Shown here in pieces: positions 53,801 through 60,845 of a stretch of 64,000 nucleotides of DNA. The notes under the pieces are model-generated. The model saw only the letters and a list, made by a program, of their open reading frames with translations, was not told the origin of the DNA and made no database searches. The stretch is taken from assembly GCA_963760935.1 (NCBI GenBank), contig CAVXFB010000008.1, positions 930,001-994,000 of the forward strand, in the 5' to 3' direction. This stretch comes from CAVXFB01 sp963760935 (GTDB taxonomy: Bacteria; Planctomycetota; Planctomycetia; Pirellulales; Thermoguttaceae). Made by a program: the position numbers and the translations under genes. Positions within the stretch are counted from its first letter, which is position 1, and every line of letters begins with the position of its first letter.

Positions 53801-56231
53801 GCCCAACGTGAACACGCTGACGGAAACCCTTGCCTTGACGGTCAATGCTGTCAACGATGCACCGGTCCAGACGGGAACTGCGCCGAGTCCGATCAACGTT
53901 AATGAGGATAGCGCGAACACGACGGCGGTTACGCTAGGGATGGGCGGTCTAGCGTATGGAAACGGCGGCGGTTCGGACGAATCTGGACAAACGCTGACCT
54001 ACACGGTCACGGCAATTCCGGCGTTTGCGACGATCTGGAAGAGCGACGGAACGACTCAAGTGACGCCCGGCACAGTGCTCACGCTGGTTGAGTTGCAGGG
54101 ACTGAAGTACAAGACGGTGCCCGACGCCAACGGGAGCGGTAACCTGATCTGGACGGTTGTGGACAACGGGAGCGGCGTAGCGCCCAACGTGAACACGCTG
54201 ACGGAAACCCTTGCCTTGACGGTCAATGCTGTCAACGATGCACCGGTCCAGACGGGAACTGCGCCGAGTCCGATCAACGTTAATGAGGATAGCGCGAACA
54301 CGACGGCGGTTACGCTAGGGATGGGCGGTCTAGCGTATGGAAACGGTGGAGGTTCGGATGAGTCCGGGCAAACGCTGACCTACACGGTCACGGCGATTCC
54401 GTCGTTTGTTACGATCTGGAAGAGCGACGGGACAACCCAGGTGACGGCCGGCACGGCAGTGACGCTGGCTGAGTTGCAGGGCTTGAAATACAAGACAGTG
54501 CCCGACGCCAACGGGAGCGGCAACTTGACCTGGACTGTGGGGGACAGCGGGAGCGGCGTAGCGCCCAACGTGAATACGCTGACGGAAACTCTTGCCTTAA
54601 CCGTCAACGCCGTCAACGACGCTCCGGTGCAGACGGGAACAGCGCCAAGTGCGATCAACGTTAATGAGGATAGCGCGAACGCGACAGCAGTGACGCTAGG
54701 GATGGGCGGTCTAGCGTATGGAAACGGTGGAGGTTCGGATGAGTCCGGGCAAACGCTGACCTACACGGTCACGGCGATTCCGTCGTTTGTTACGATCTGG
54801 AAGAGCGACGGGACAACCCAGGTGACGGCCGGTACGGCAGTGATGCTGGTTGAGTTGCAGGGCTTGAAGTACAAAACGGTTCTCAACGCCAACGGAAGCG
54901 ACAACTTGACCTGGACGGTTGTAGACAGTGGAAGCGGCGTAGCGCCCAACGTGAACACGCTGATGGAGAACTTGTCCTTGACGGTCAACGCCGTGAACGA
55001 TGCACCTGTGCAGACGGGAACAGCGCCGAGTGCGATCAATGTTAATGAAGATAGCGCTGACACCACGGCGGTGACGCTAGGGATGAGTGGCTTGGCGTAT
55101 GGAAACGGCGGCGGTTCGGACGAATCTGGACAAACGCTGACCTACACGGTCACGGCAATTCCGGCGTTTGCGACGATCTGGAAGAGCGACGGAACAACCC
55201 AGGTGACGGCTGGCACAGCAGTTACATTGGCCGAATTGCAGGGCTTGAAGTACAAGACGGTGCCCGACGCCAACGGAAGTGGCAACCTGACCTGGACGGT
55301 TGTGGACAGCGGAAGCGGCGCGGCGCCCAACGTGAACACACTGACGGAAACCCTTGCCTTGACGGTCAACGCCGTGAACGACGCACCAACGGCTGCGGAC
55401 GGCACGGTGACGATGAGTGAAAACGCCGACCACGTTTTTGTGGCTTCGGAATTCCACTTTAGTGACGTGGATACGGGAGACACACTTAGTGCGGTACAGA
55501 TTACGACGCTGGCTACCAACGGAGCGCTAAAGTGGAATGGGGTCCTTGTGGTAGCAAATCAGGAGGTTACCAGAGCCGACATTGATGCCGGCAAGCTGAT
55601 GTTCAAGCCGTTTGTGAACGAGAGTGGTACGCCGTATGCGACATTTGGTTTCAAGGTAAAGGACACCGGTGGTCCGATATTCAGCGCGTCCGCATATACG
55701 ATATCTGCAAATGTGAATGCAACACTTCTAGCCGCCGGTGGTCAAGCGTCAGGAACGCCGGATGAGACGCCGCTTTCTCAAACAGATTCGCAGCCGATCG
55801 TAAACGAGGCCATTGCCCGATGGGCCGCAGCCGGGCTTTCCGCTCAAGTCGTCGATTCAATGGCCAAAGTCAAGTTCCTCGTAAACGATCTGCCCGGCGC
55901 GGTGCTTGGCCTTGCGGGTGGCGATACGATCTATCTCGATCGTGATGCCGCCGGATACGGCTGGTTCGTTGATCCCACACCGGCTAAGGACGAGGAATTC
56001 GCCAGACTCGGTAGCGGCGACCAACTACAGGCGAGTGACTCGGGGGTTATCGACCGGATGGATTTGCTCAGCGTGGTTGAGCACGAGCTTGGGCACTTGG
56101 CCGGCCTGGGCGACCTCGATTGGTCAGATTCCGGCTTGATGAGCGGTCTACTCGGCACAGGCATTCGCCGCAACGCGACCCCCAAAGAAGTCGAGGCAGT
56201 CTTTGCGGCGGGAGGCGGTTTAACAATGTGA
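47856..56231 (+). CDS. Giant secreted Calx-beta/prenyltransferase-fold/dockerin/tandem-repeat protein with HExxH end
   Basis: 2,791 aa from ATG 47856 (GAGGGG 9 bases upstream). N-terminal signature LVCEMLEERCLLSS. Order: Calx-beta (SVSLSAASTSKVTVSYNTADGTATGGSDY); a large unknown region; squalene-cyclase/prenyltransferase-type alpha toroid repeats (AIGAGIDWLRTQQRQGSGTDKGSWSNDSANTAMAVLAM, GGFGYAAGGRADLSNTQWALMGL); beta domains; type I dockerin/cohesin-like part (GDANMNGVYDDQDASLIARVA, GDITGNGTISGLDASYVAEKAL); then five 127-residue repeats beginning APVQTGTAPSPINVNEDSA; then a cadherin-like domain (MSENADHVFVASEFHFSDVDTGDTLS). The end has VVEHELGHLAGLGDLD, an HExxHxxGxxD metal site. Secreted; role unknown, perhaps adhesion or polymer binding. 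Confidence 0.85.
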   Translation: MFRASSLQKASSRRKGRLGNSSTTKNGSSVHHRRLVCEMLEERCLLSSVTLSIGDNPHIAKPRTGEQDSLFSVSLSAASTSKVTVSYNTADGTATGGSDYATTTNGTLEFEPGETRKTIRVPIYAKAQSNETFLVNLSSPVNATIAKEQGIGTIKNSVAEMTVTVKDTHGNSLIPFVGDRTIQVRTDDNQVYFAPDFDPGAIMTLATANDVGYSGKEDYDNLHTYEAKSSPILLQVFSSTGEEVASGLLSGWWAATDVTFDLPAAGHYIVRCCATLQIDYGVYQEDPGILSPVYGPTLKEGINYVQGMQDYGPLEFTEVKWESPLLAPGGKGGWYYSCRSTFPIAVASETYVTPGESDHVVFALPQDADDVETLASAFAHPEKSGSLSVSSEKWDGKNFGFSQVMKSGIKDVLSDSFNLDEAVTSNSLILTGASTLIYSAATTGEVQADTLEKAGLTWGTSQAVCWSLGITAGSAPYVAVGVVAAFAADRAIAAVDSAILSDQIETAAVDDLEVTAIPQGDELDVYVRNLGNEILNVSLARMKDAQSQSWSQYGVAQSLDTDDVFVFKNVPKEWLNRHWNANGLDHPQIVFDAHLAGKFGQQHVVHDTIDIMQDQAQFAIGAGIDWLRTQQRQGSGTDKGSWSNDSANTAMAVLAMLNAGYKETDSAVSDGIAFIRRQIKADGSVRVNDTKDDPGTYTYRTAIAILPLAATHNGDYRDDIVKLRSWLIGAQLNSGVNTGGFGYAAGGRADLSNTQWALMGLKAADRELKAADSEFVEATTTYNQALIFLDRCRNAADGGSAYTPGGATMRTMTAASVWSYSLCGIAPDDYRVKGGSDWLERNYSVTNTGGAASSEYYYKVTLAKALVMSRKVMLGDHDWFADVSAALIKEQNKTVGSSAYGSWPDVGMAGADMSTAWALLALQASTLPAGADLSMSMILKSHADLHVYDPTGNHLGVNYVTAALDQDIPGATLKYYLDANHDGIYDAIEEKTPSNYLDIPVEWVQVATLPQLVAGSYRTELVGTSDGTFDLEIEGNQDGTPVPGGSFAGSITVDDRLASTVTVTAMEGALTLIVDPLAEMPTMEVVPANAHVYVAPGATVPRTFEVKETGGNMMLHSVSIYATDFVGPWGTIPGSSITFDVNDFDVAAGATQVVTASYPVPGDFEGSVSGTIVVESTDGGTKSIAVTIESNPLYVTGFTPAASGFTVQFNRAIDPTVLNLYDSESHVFGASDVVVKDSANKVVPGTLLVIAPDQIQFVATGGVLAAGTYTVTLRSATDGFKDQVTGQLLDGEYSGTFPSGDGTPGGNFVYDTFAVAAPKPIVVSLPDFARGPGQRVNVPSYDPNHAPPLDEDLNQAGLPIRLSNANGVTSLMLMVKYDPALLTITDVLSGLVPGTRTSDNQLLGSVVYDLSTPGQVGLLFYTTQPLTGTNVTIARLSAMVPESADSLYGSAGVLHIASVSVNGSTDYATADDAVEVVALPGDANMNGVYDDQDASLIARVAAGLDNGFAATPPWPNPVIPGTTTPLTPTATYPLIDPLILGDITGNGTISGLDASYVAEKALYEFEGRTTNVPFIPPLRAEITNHAPVLDNSGTVILPTISEDNTDPAGISVQDLIASSVRPVEQPVLMITDPDSGALKGIAITGLTDTNGTWQFNTGTGWTDLGPVSDTSALLLRSTDLLRFAPDGMNGSADTITFRAWDQTGSTSGQQGTKFDASVNGGSSPFSTAWETASIIVAPVNDAPVVTVPGTQTVNEDTDLYVTGMAVSDVDAANDPIMVTLTTTHGILTLRTDVTGGIEAGEIVGNGTGAITVTSTVAKIDATLGASQGLKYRGSQDYNGPDSLTVTANDQGHNGLGSPLSDTKTVAITVNAVNDAPVQTGTAPSPINVNEDSANTTAVTLGMGGLAYGNGGGSDESGQTLTYTVTAIPAFATIWKSDGTTQVTPGTVLTLVELQGLKYKTVPDANGSGNLIWTVVDNGSGVAPNVNTLTETLALTVNAVNDAPVQTGTAPSPINVNEDSANTTAVTLGMGGLAYGNGGGSDESGQTLTYTVTAIPAFATIWKSDGTTQVTPGTVLTLVELQGLKYKTVPDANGSGNLIWTVVDNGSGVAPNVNTLTETLALTVNAVNDAPVQTGTAPSPINVNEDSANTTAVTLGMGGLAYGNGGGSDESGQTLTYTVTAIPSFVTIWKSDGTTQVTAGTAVTLAELQGLKYKTVPDANGSGNLTWTVGDSGSGVAPNVNTLTETLALTVNAVNDAPVQTGTAPSAINVNEDSANATAVTLGMGGLAYGNGGGSDESGQTLTYTVTAIPSFVTIWKSDGTTQVTAGTAVMLVELQGLKYKTVLNANGSDNLTWTVVDSGSGVAPNVNTLMENLSLTVNAVNDAPVQTGTAPSAINVNEDSADTTAVTLGMSGLAYGNGGGSDESGQTLTYTVTAIPAFATIWKSDGTTQVTAGTAVTLAELQGLKYKTVPDANGSGNLTWTVVDSGSGAAPNVNTLTETLALTVNAVNDAPTAADGTVTMSENADHVFVASEFHFSDVDTGDTLSAVQITTLATNGALKWNGVLVVANQEVTRADIDAGKLMFKPFVNESGTPYATFGFKVKDTGGPIFSASAYTISANVNATLLAAGGQASGTPDETPLSQTDSQPIVNEAIARWAAAGLSAQVVDSMAKVKFLVNDLPGAVLGLAGGDTIYLDRDAAGYGWFVDPTPAKDEEFARLGSGDQLQASDSGVIDRMDLLSVVEHELGHLAGLGDLDWSDSGLMSGLLGTGIRRNATPKEVEAVFAAGGGLTM
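53460..55364 (+). repeat. Five tandem 381-bp in-frame repeats
   Basis: Units start at 53460, 53841, 54222, 54603 and 54984, each exactly 381 bases, i.e. 127 codons. Units 1 and 2 are identical as far as I can read; units 3-5 have diverged by scattered changes. Each codes for one tandem-95/VCBS-like domain. Confidence 0.92.
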
Positions 56232-56239
56232 CGACACTT

Positions 56240-57328
56240 TCAGAAAACCACCCCCGCGCTAAGTCCGACTCTAACCATTTGGGAATCGGGCTGACCCACT
56301 CCCAGTTCTCCAACATCCGATTGTCGCCAGGACATTACCATAAGGTCAGTGGAGACGAACATTCGCCTCCATCGTAGCCCTATTTCAAGTCCAAAGACGG
56401 GGCCCGCCTTGGGATGCAGGTCAAAGTGAGTGTCTCCTAATGCTGCGGATTCCCAAGTGAATGCCGTCACTCCCAAAGAAATATCGGCGAAACCCTCCCA
56501 GCCATTGTTGGCTGAACATCTGACTTCGTATCCGATTCGCGGATAGATGGTAAACCAGCCCTCGGTATATCCTGGGTTTCCATAAACACTGGCGAGTTTC
56601 CTGCTCCACATCTGCGATCCCAAAGCGAAGTAGAAGTTATTTTGGCATTCGGTGTCTGTTGGTAAGTGGAGCGTTAAATCAAGTCGCACTCCGAAGTAGT
56701 CTGTTGTTGCAAAAACCGGCTCGCCCAACTGCGTTTGGCCATCATAATATACACTTCCACCGAAAACCTCACCCACAAATCGGGGATGCAAATTGCCGAA
56801 CAGCGAGTCGTCCGGGAGAAACGATTCAAGTCTATATCCGACAGCATACAGCGCACCAAATTCCTCAAGCAATCTTGCGGACTGGATATGCTCCTGCCAG
56901 TCGAAGGCGTACAGTTTAACGTATGGAGCGAATGATCTCGCCTTCACGATGGGCGCATTCGACGACATCGACGGTACAAGTTCGCCTTGCCCAATTGGCT
57001 CGCAGGTGGGTGGTGAGATCGTCATCTGCGGTTGCTGTCGGTTTCCAAACACAGAAACCGATCGAGGGTCGGCCCCCCTGTCTTCCATGCGAAATACAGG
57101 ACCGAGGGAAGCCTCCCCGGGAGCGGGCTGCCCGACATCCTCAAACTGAATCATTCCACCGCAGTTCGTGCAAGCAGTTGCGGGGGTAGCAGCCGAGCAT
57201 GTAGGCAGGTGCCCGATCAAGCTGACGAATGCGGCGACTTGCCAGACGACCCATCGCGGATAACGATGGCACACAGTGCCCCAGATACTCGGAGCCAGAC
57301 ATCTTCTTTGGACAGTAGTCACAACCAT
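56240..57328 (-). CDS. Probable outer-membrane beta-barrel protein
   Basis: About 362 aa from the ATG at 57328 (57364 and 57409 also possible). A signal-like WVVWQVAAFVSLIGHLPTCSAA comes first, then a short Cys pair ACTNCGGM, then a beta-rich domain with alternating aromatics (YVKLYAFDWQEHIQSARLLEEFGALYAVGYRLESFLPDDSLFG, FVGEVFGGSVYYDGQTQ, DYFGVRLDLTLHLP, GWFTIYPRIGYEVRCS, DLHPKAGPVFGLEIGLRW) and a terminal VGLSAGVVF. Ends in F as many barrels do. It converges on the giant repeat-protein gene with only eight bases between stops. Confidence 0.65.
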   Translation of the reverse strand: MVVTTVQRRCLAPSIWGTVCHRYPRWVVWQVAAFVSLIGHLPTCSAATPATACTNCGGMIQFEDVGQPAPGEASLGPVFRMEDRGADPRSVSVFGNRQQPQMTISPPTCEPIGQGELVPSMSSNAPIVKARSFAPYVKLYAFDWQEHIQSARLLEEFGALYAVGYRLESFLPDDSLFGNLHPRFVGEVFGGSVYYDGQTQLGEPVFATTDYFGVRLDLTLHLPTDTECQNNFYFALGSQMWSRKLASVYGNPGYTEGWFTIYPRIGYEVRCSANNGWEGFADISLGVTAFTWESAALGDTHFDLHPKAGPVFGLEIGLRWRRMFVSTDLMVMSWRQSDVGELGVGQPDSQMVRVGLSAGVVF

Positions 57329-57461
57329 GTCCAAGTTCCGGCACCGCAAAGGAACTCCAAGCATTTGCGATCCAGCATCGGAATGAAGAAGGTGCCTATT
57401 CCGGAACAAGAGACCTCAGCCTAAACGAACGGCGGTGAGAAATCACCGCCCACCCAGCCAT

Positions 57462-57857
57462 CTACTTCGTCTGGCTCTGTACTGCGTTAGGTAACTTCGG
57501 GGTGGATGCTACAGCGTATCCTTTTTGGATAGCGATTTTCTCCAATGCGTCGCGCTCACCTTTCAGGCGGGCATACTCTTGCGAGTCGGGACCATCTCCG
57601 TCCAGAAAGAATAGTGTCGGCCAGAATAACACTACACCAATCGTCGTCTTCAGGACGTCTCCATCTGCCTTCTTCTTGAGTCTGCCTTCCAGTTCACTGA
57701 TCCGCACATTGACTCGCTCCAGTTCGCCAGCGATTTGCTCGCCATCGTAGGCGTTATATTGTAGTGGCGAGATGTAGGTGGTAGCAATCTTGTGGGGAGC
57801 GGACGCACAACTAGGCAGTAGAACGATTGCAGCACCAACGCAAATGAATCGTCTCAT
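57462..57857 (-). CDS. Putative lipoprotein
   Basis: 131 aa. MRRFICVGAAIVLLPSCASAP is a lipoprotein signal with the lipobox cysteine at C17. ISPLQYNAYDGEQIAGELERVNVRISELEGRLKKKADGDVLKTTIGVVLFWPTLFFLDGDGPDSQEYARLKGERDALEKIAIQKGY matches a widespread lipoprotein type I have seen in proteobacteria (ISPLQY.xYDC.QI..E..R......L.G). A short hydrophobic hairpin (VVLFWPTLFFL) sits mid-protein. It is probably anchored at the envelope; function unknown. Confidence 0.75.
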   Translation of the reverse strand: MRRFICVGAAIVLLPSCASAPHKIATTYISPLQYNAYDGEQIAGELERVNVRISELEGRLKKKADGDVLKTTIGVVLFWPTLFFLDGDGPDSQEYARLKGERDALEKIAIQKGYAVASTPKLPNAVQSQTK

Positions 57858-58140
57858 CGTTTGCCCTCAAGACGGCAAATTGTTCACCAAGGTCCACGAA
57901 GAGGAACCACATGGAAATGTGACCGAAGGGGTAAACACACCCCCTCATGGAGGCGGAAGATAGTCGGCATTACTCGACGTGTCAATGCCAATTTTCAAAC
58001 GCGTAAGGAACGCAAGGACGAGCCCCGCGTGGCTTATTACCCCAGCGGAACGCGCACATGCACACGCCCTGCTGACGCTCGTCGGGCCGGTGCGACGGTG
58101 TGGTCGGCCAATCCACTTTGGTCGTGAGAACCGTTGCGGT

Positions 58141-59389
58141 TCATCCGACTAAAGCGAACCTGGATTCGTGGAGTTCATAGATTTTGAGGATGAAGAACTG
58201 GTGGTCACGAAAGCCGTAGGCTTGACGCATCATGGTCTTGATTTTGTTGTTGGTGCCTTCCAGGGGACCAGTGGAGATGGCGTAGTCGTAGTAGCCCAAC
58301 AGCCCGCGAGCGTGGAATCGAAGGGTCCGGGCGAATTGGTGGAGCATGCGGATGTCGGTCGATTCAGCCCGGAGAATCCAATCCCAAAGGAACGCCTCGG
58401 CCTCCTCTTGATCGTTTTGCTCCCAGAACTCCGCCAGCTCTTTCTTGAGATAGTAAGCCGTGGCCAAGGGGGCATTCAATCGCAAAGCTTCTTCCAGCCG
58501 CTGGTGATCATCGCGCGAGGCATCGAGGTTCTCCGGCCTCTGCAGCAACAGCCAACGAGTTCCCTTCAGTACGTTTTACTCCAATCCGTCCTTGGCCGTT
58601 CGGTACAGTTCCCACCGCAGGTCCGAAAGCTTGTCGTTGAACAGCTTCATGACGTAAAATCGGTCGAAGACCAGCACGGCATCGGGAAGATGGGTCGTCA
58701 CGGCGTCGATGTACGCCGGCGACATGTCGGTGGCCGCCGCCTCGATCTTCGCACCGCAACGGCGGAGTCACTTCCAAAAATCCGCCAAGGCGTCCCCGCC
58801 CTTGCCGTGCCCGACGTGAACCACCACGCCCGTTTCAAGGTCCCAAGACAACCGTAAGATAGCGATGCCCTTTGCCGATGGCAATCTCGTCGATGGCGAT
58901 CTGCCGCAGATGTTTCAGCTTGGGCCGAGCGAATCGCTTCTGCAAGTCGCCTTTGACGATCTCCTTGACGACATCCCAACTGACGCCCATGTGCAAGGCA
59001 ACGTCCCGAATGGTCATCATCCGCGCCAGGTCCAGGACGTACCGGGAGAAACTCCGAATATAGGTGCGTCTGGGGTCGGCAAAGTCGATGGACGTTTGGC
59101 GCACGGCCTTGCAGTCGCGGCACTTGATCCGGGGAACGCGAAACACGATCGTGACCGTCCGGCTGCCGATGGGCAGTCCGCGAAACCGTCACACCACTCC
59201 GCCTTTGAGGATCGTGTTCTTGCCGCCGCACGCCGGGCAACGGCAACTCTTCGGGTCTTGTTCGATGGTGAACACTACGCCGCCCTCAACGTATTCCGTG
59301 CAGACGTACCGGTAGCCACGGATACCGAATCCGTGGTACAACAGACTCGTGGACATGCTGACTCTCTCCGTTTTAAGGGTCGTTTGCAC
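58141..59389 (-). pseudogene. ISL3-family transposase, inactivated
   Basis: The family order is clear: N-terminal zinc finger (CRCPACGGKNTIL), HTH (IRDVALHMGVSWDVVKEIVKGDL), catalytic IAIDEIAIGKGHRYLTVVLD, DRFYVMKLFNDKLSDLRWELY, and the C-terminal GPLEGTNNKIKTMMRQAYGFRDHQFFILKIYELH. It is dead. There is an in-frame TGA after KGGVV (59189), a one-base shift near 58835 (VVLG to DLETGV), a TGA after FWK, and a TAA after DGLE. No inverted repeats were found. It lies beside the AT-rich gene and may have arrived with it. Confidence 0.85.
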
Positions 59390-59429
59390 AACCCCTTATG
59401 GGACAGGCATGTCCACACCTTTTCAACCC

Positions 59430-60092
59430 TCAGGTACGCTTCCGCCGGATGAACCAGTTTCTCCAGAAACCAACACCAACACCTGCCCCTGCAATTCCTG
59501 CCATTGCTAACAATGATAGAGAACTTGGCTCAGGTGTATTAATATCAATTCTCCATGTAGCAAATTCACCAAATGGAACATCTTCAGAAAGATGAATATA
59601 CAATCCTCCAGGATGGTTTAATGGAATATCATACTTGTAATTAGGGTCTGATTTATCATAGGCCACTACATTTATTATGTCTGTTGCATCCTGAACTTCT
59701 ATGCTGATTGCATGTGAACCAAATGTTGCTGTTTCACCTGGTGGTGGCGATATATTATCACTCAAATAGAAATCCCAGCCTGTTGTAGCAATAGGATGAA
59801 AATTTTCTGCATATTTATCCCCGTCAATTTTAGAATAAACTTTTAAACTTGCATTATCATTTATAAAGGTCACATCTCCACTATCAATTCCTTCGCTTGC
59901 ACCAGCAACATTATAAAGATTAAGAGGATCTGATACAAACAAATCCCCCCAAGGTGGTAGATAAGCATTATCTTTTACAACAATCTTTCCGGCAATTGCA
60001 TTCCCAGCAAGACCTAAAACAACTGCTCCTGCAAGTACACCGTCACCCAGAAGTCCCACAAGCCCTTTTGCCGTATGTTTAAATCTCATCAT
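59430..60092 (-). CDS. PEP-CTERM exported protein, AT-rich
   Basis: 220 aa. A signal peptide (VLAGAVVLGLAGNAIAG) is followed by a beta-rich domain and the PEP-CTERM sorting tail: NTPEPSSLSLLAMAGIAGAGVGVGFWRNWFIRRKR (PEP motif, hydrophobic stretch, basic end). The gene and its flanks (59450-60220) are clearly more AT-rich than anything else in the window (codons such as AAT, ATA, TTT, TTA), so it is probably a recent import. No exosortase gene is visible here. Surface or matrix protein. Confidence 0.85.
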   Translation of the reverse strand: MMRFKHTAKGLVGLLGDGVLAGAVVLGLAGNAIAGKIVVKDNAYLPPWGDLFVSDPLNLYNVAGASEGIDSGDVTFINDNASLKVYSKIDGDKYAENFHPIATTGWDFYLSDNISPPPGETATFGSHAISIEVQDATDIINVVAYDKSDPNYKYDIPLNHPGGLYIHLSEDVPFGEFATWRIDINTPEPSSLSLLAMAGIAGAGVGVGFWRNWFIRRKRT

Positions 60093-60845
60093 AATACCAG
60101 AAGTTTATGCTTTATAAATTTGAATTTGATTCAAACAACACTGAACTCCCCGGAAGCTTCAGTTATCTTATCTTCAGAAGATTCAAATCTTACATAAACT
60201 CTGTTAAATAGTCAAGTTGATCGGGACTAATACAAGGCATAGAGTGAGGACGGCTGGCAGCAGCATGGCAGGGACAGCGTATCGCAACCAGCGGCGTATG
60301 CGGCGGGGCAACACAGGCTCGGGTCGAACCTCTTGAGGATCACGGGCACGGCGCTAACAGGAAGTTCGCCGGGAAACCATTTCACGTATTGCAAGAAGAA
60401 TGTTACCGCTCGAACCACTTCGCTCTGCTTGGCTTCCTTACCGGCCTGACCTGCCCGCTAGGACAGGGGCCATTTCTTCAATCAACAAGCGACGTTCGTC
60501 ATCGGTAAACTCGAAATCCCCTGGCTCCGGGATCTCGATAGTAAGTTTTGGCTTGATGGCCGAGGTAGTCTTGTCCGACACCAAGAACCCAATTTCTCGC
60601 CATCGTCCACCAGTTGCCATGTGGGACTTGTGCCCGTGAAAGCACCGGCACCTTTCTGTTGCGCACGGAAATAGTCTCCGTTAGGATTGCAGGGTTCAAA
60701 GTTTGAGAATCTGGGTAATCCGCGGTAAATTTGCCAGCAATCCCATCCGCAGACGGGCTTTTCCTTCGCCGGCTGTGTGAGAGGTGCCGATACTTCTGAA
60801 TGCGCGGGCGTAGCGTGACCATGGCAATCCATAAAGGAATCGCAA
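60093..60845. other. Intergenic with one possible small gene
   Basis: The first 130 bases are AT-rich like the preceding gene. The rest has normal composition. Only the 60438-60620 minus-strand frame looks protein-like. Confidence 0.4.
60438..60620 (-). CDS. Possible 60-aa acidic protein
   Basis: MATGGRWREIGFLVSDKTTSAIKPKLTIEIPEPGDFEFTDDERRLLIEEMAPVLAGRSGR is balanced and protein-like, unlike the overlapping frames. No clear ribosome site, no family. Tentative. Confidence 0.35.
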   Translation of the reverse strand: MATGGRWREIGFLVSDKTTSAIKPKLTIEIPEPGDFEFTDDERRLLIEEMAPVLAGRSGR

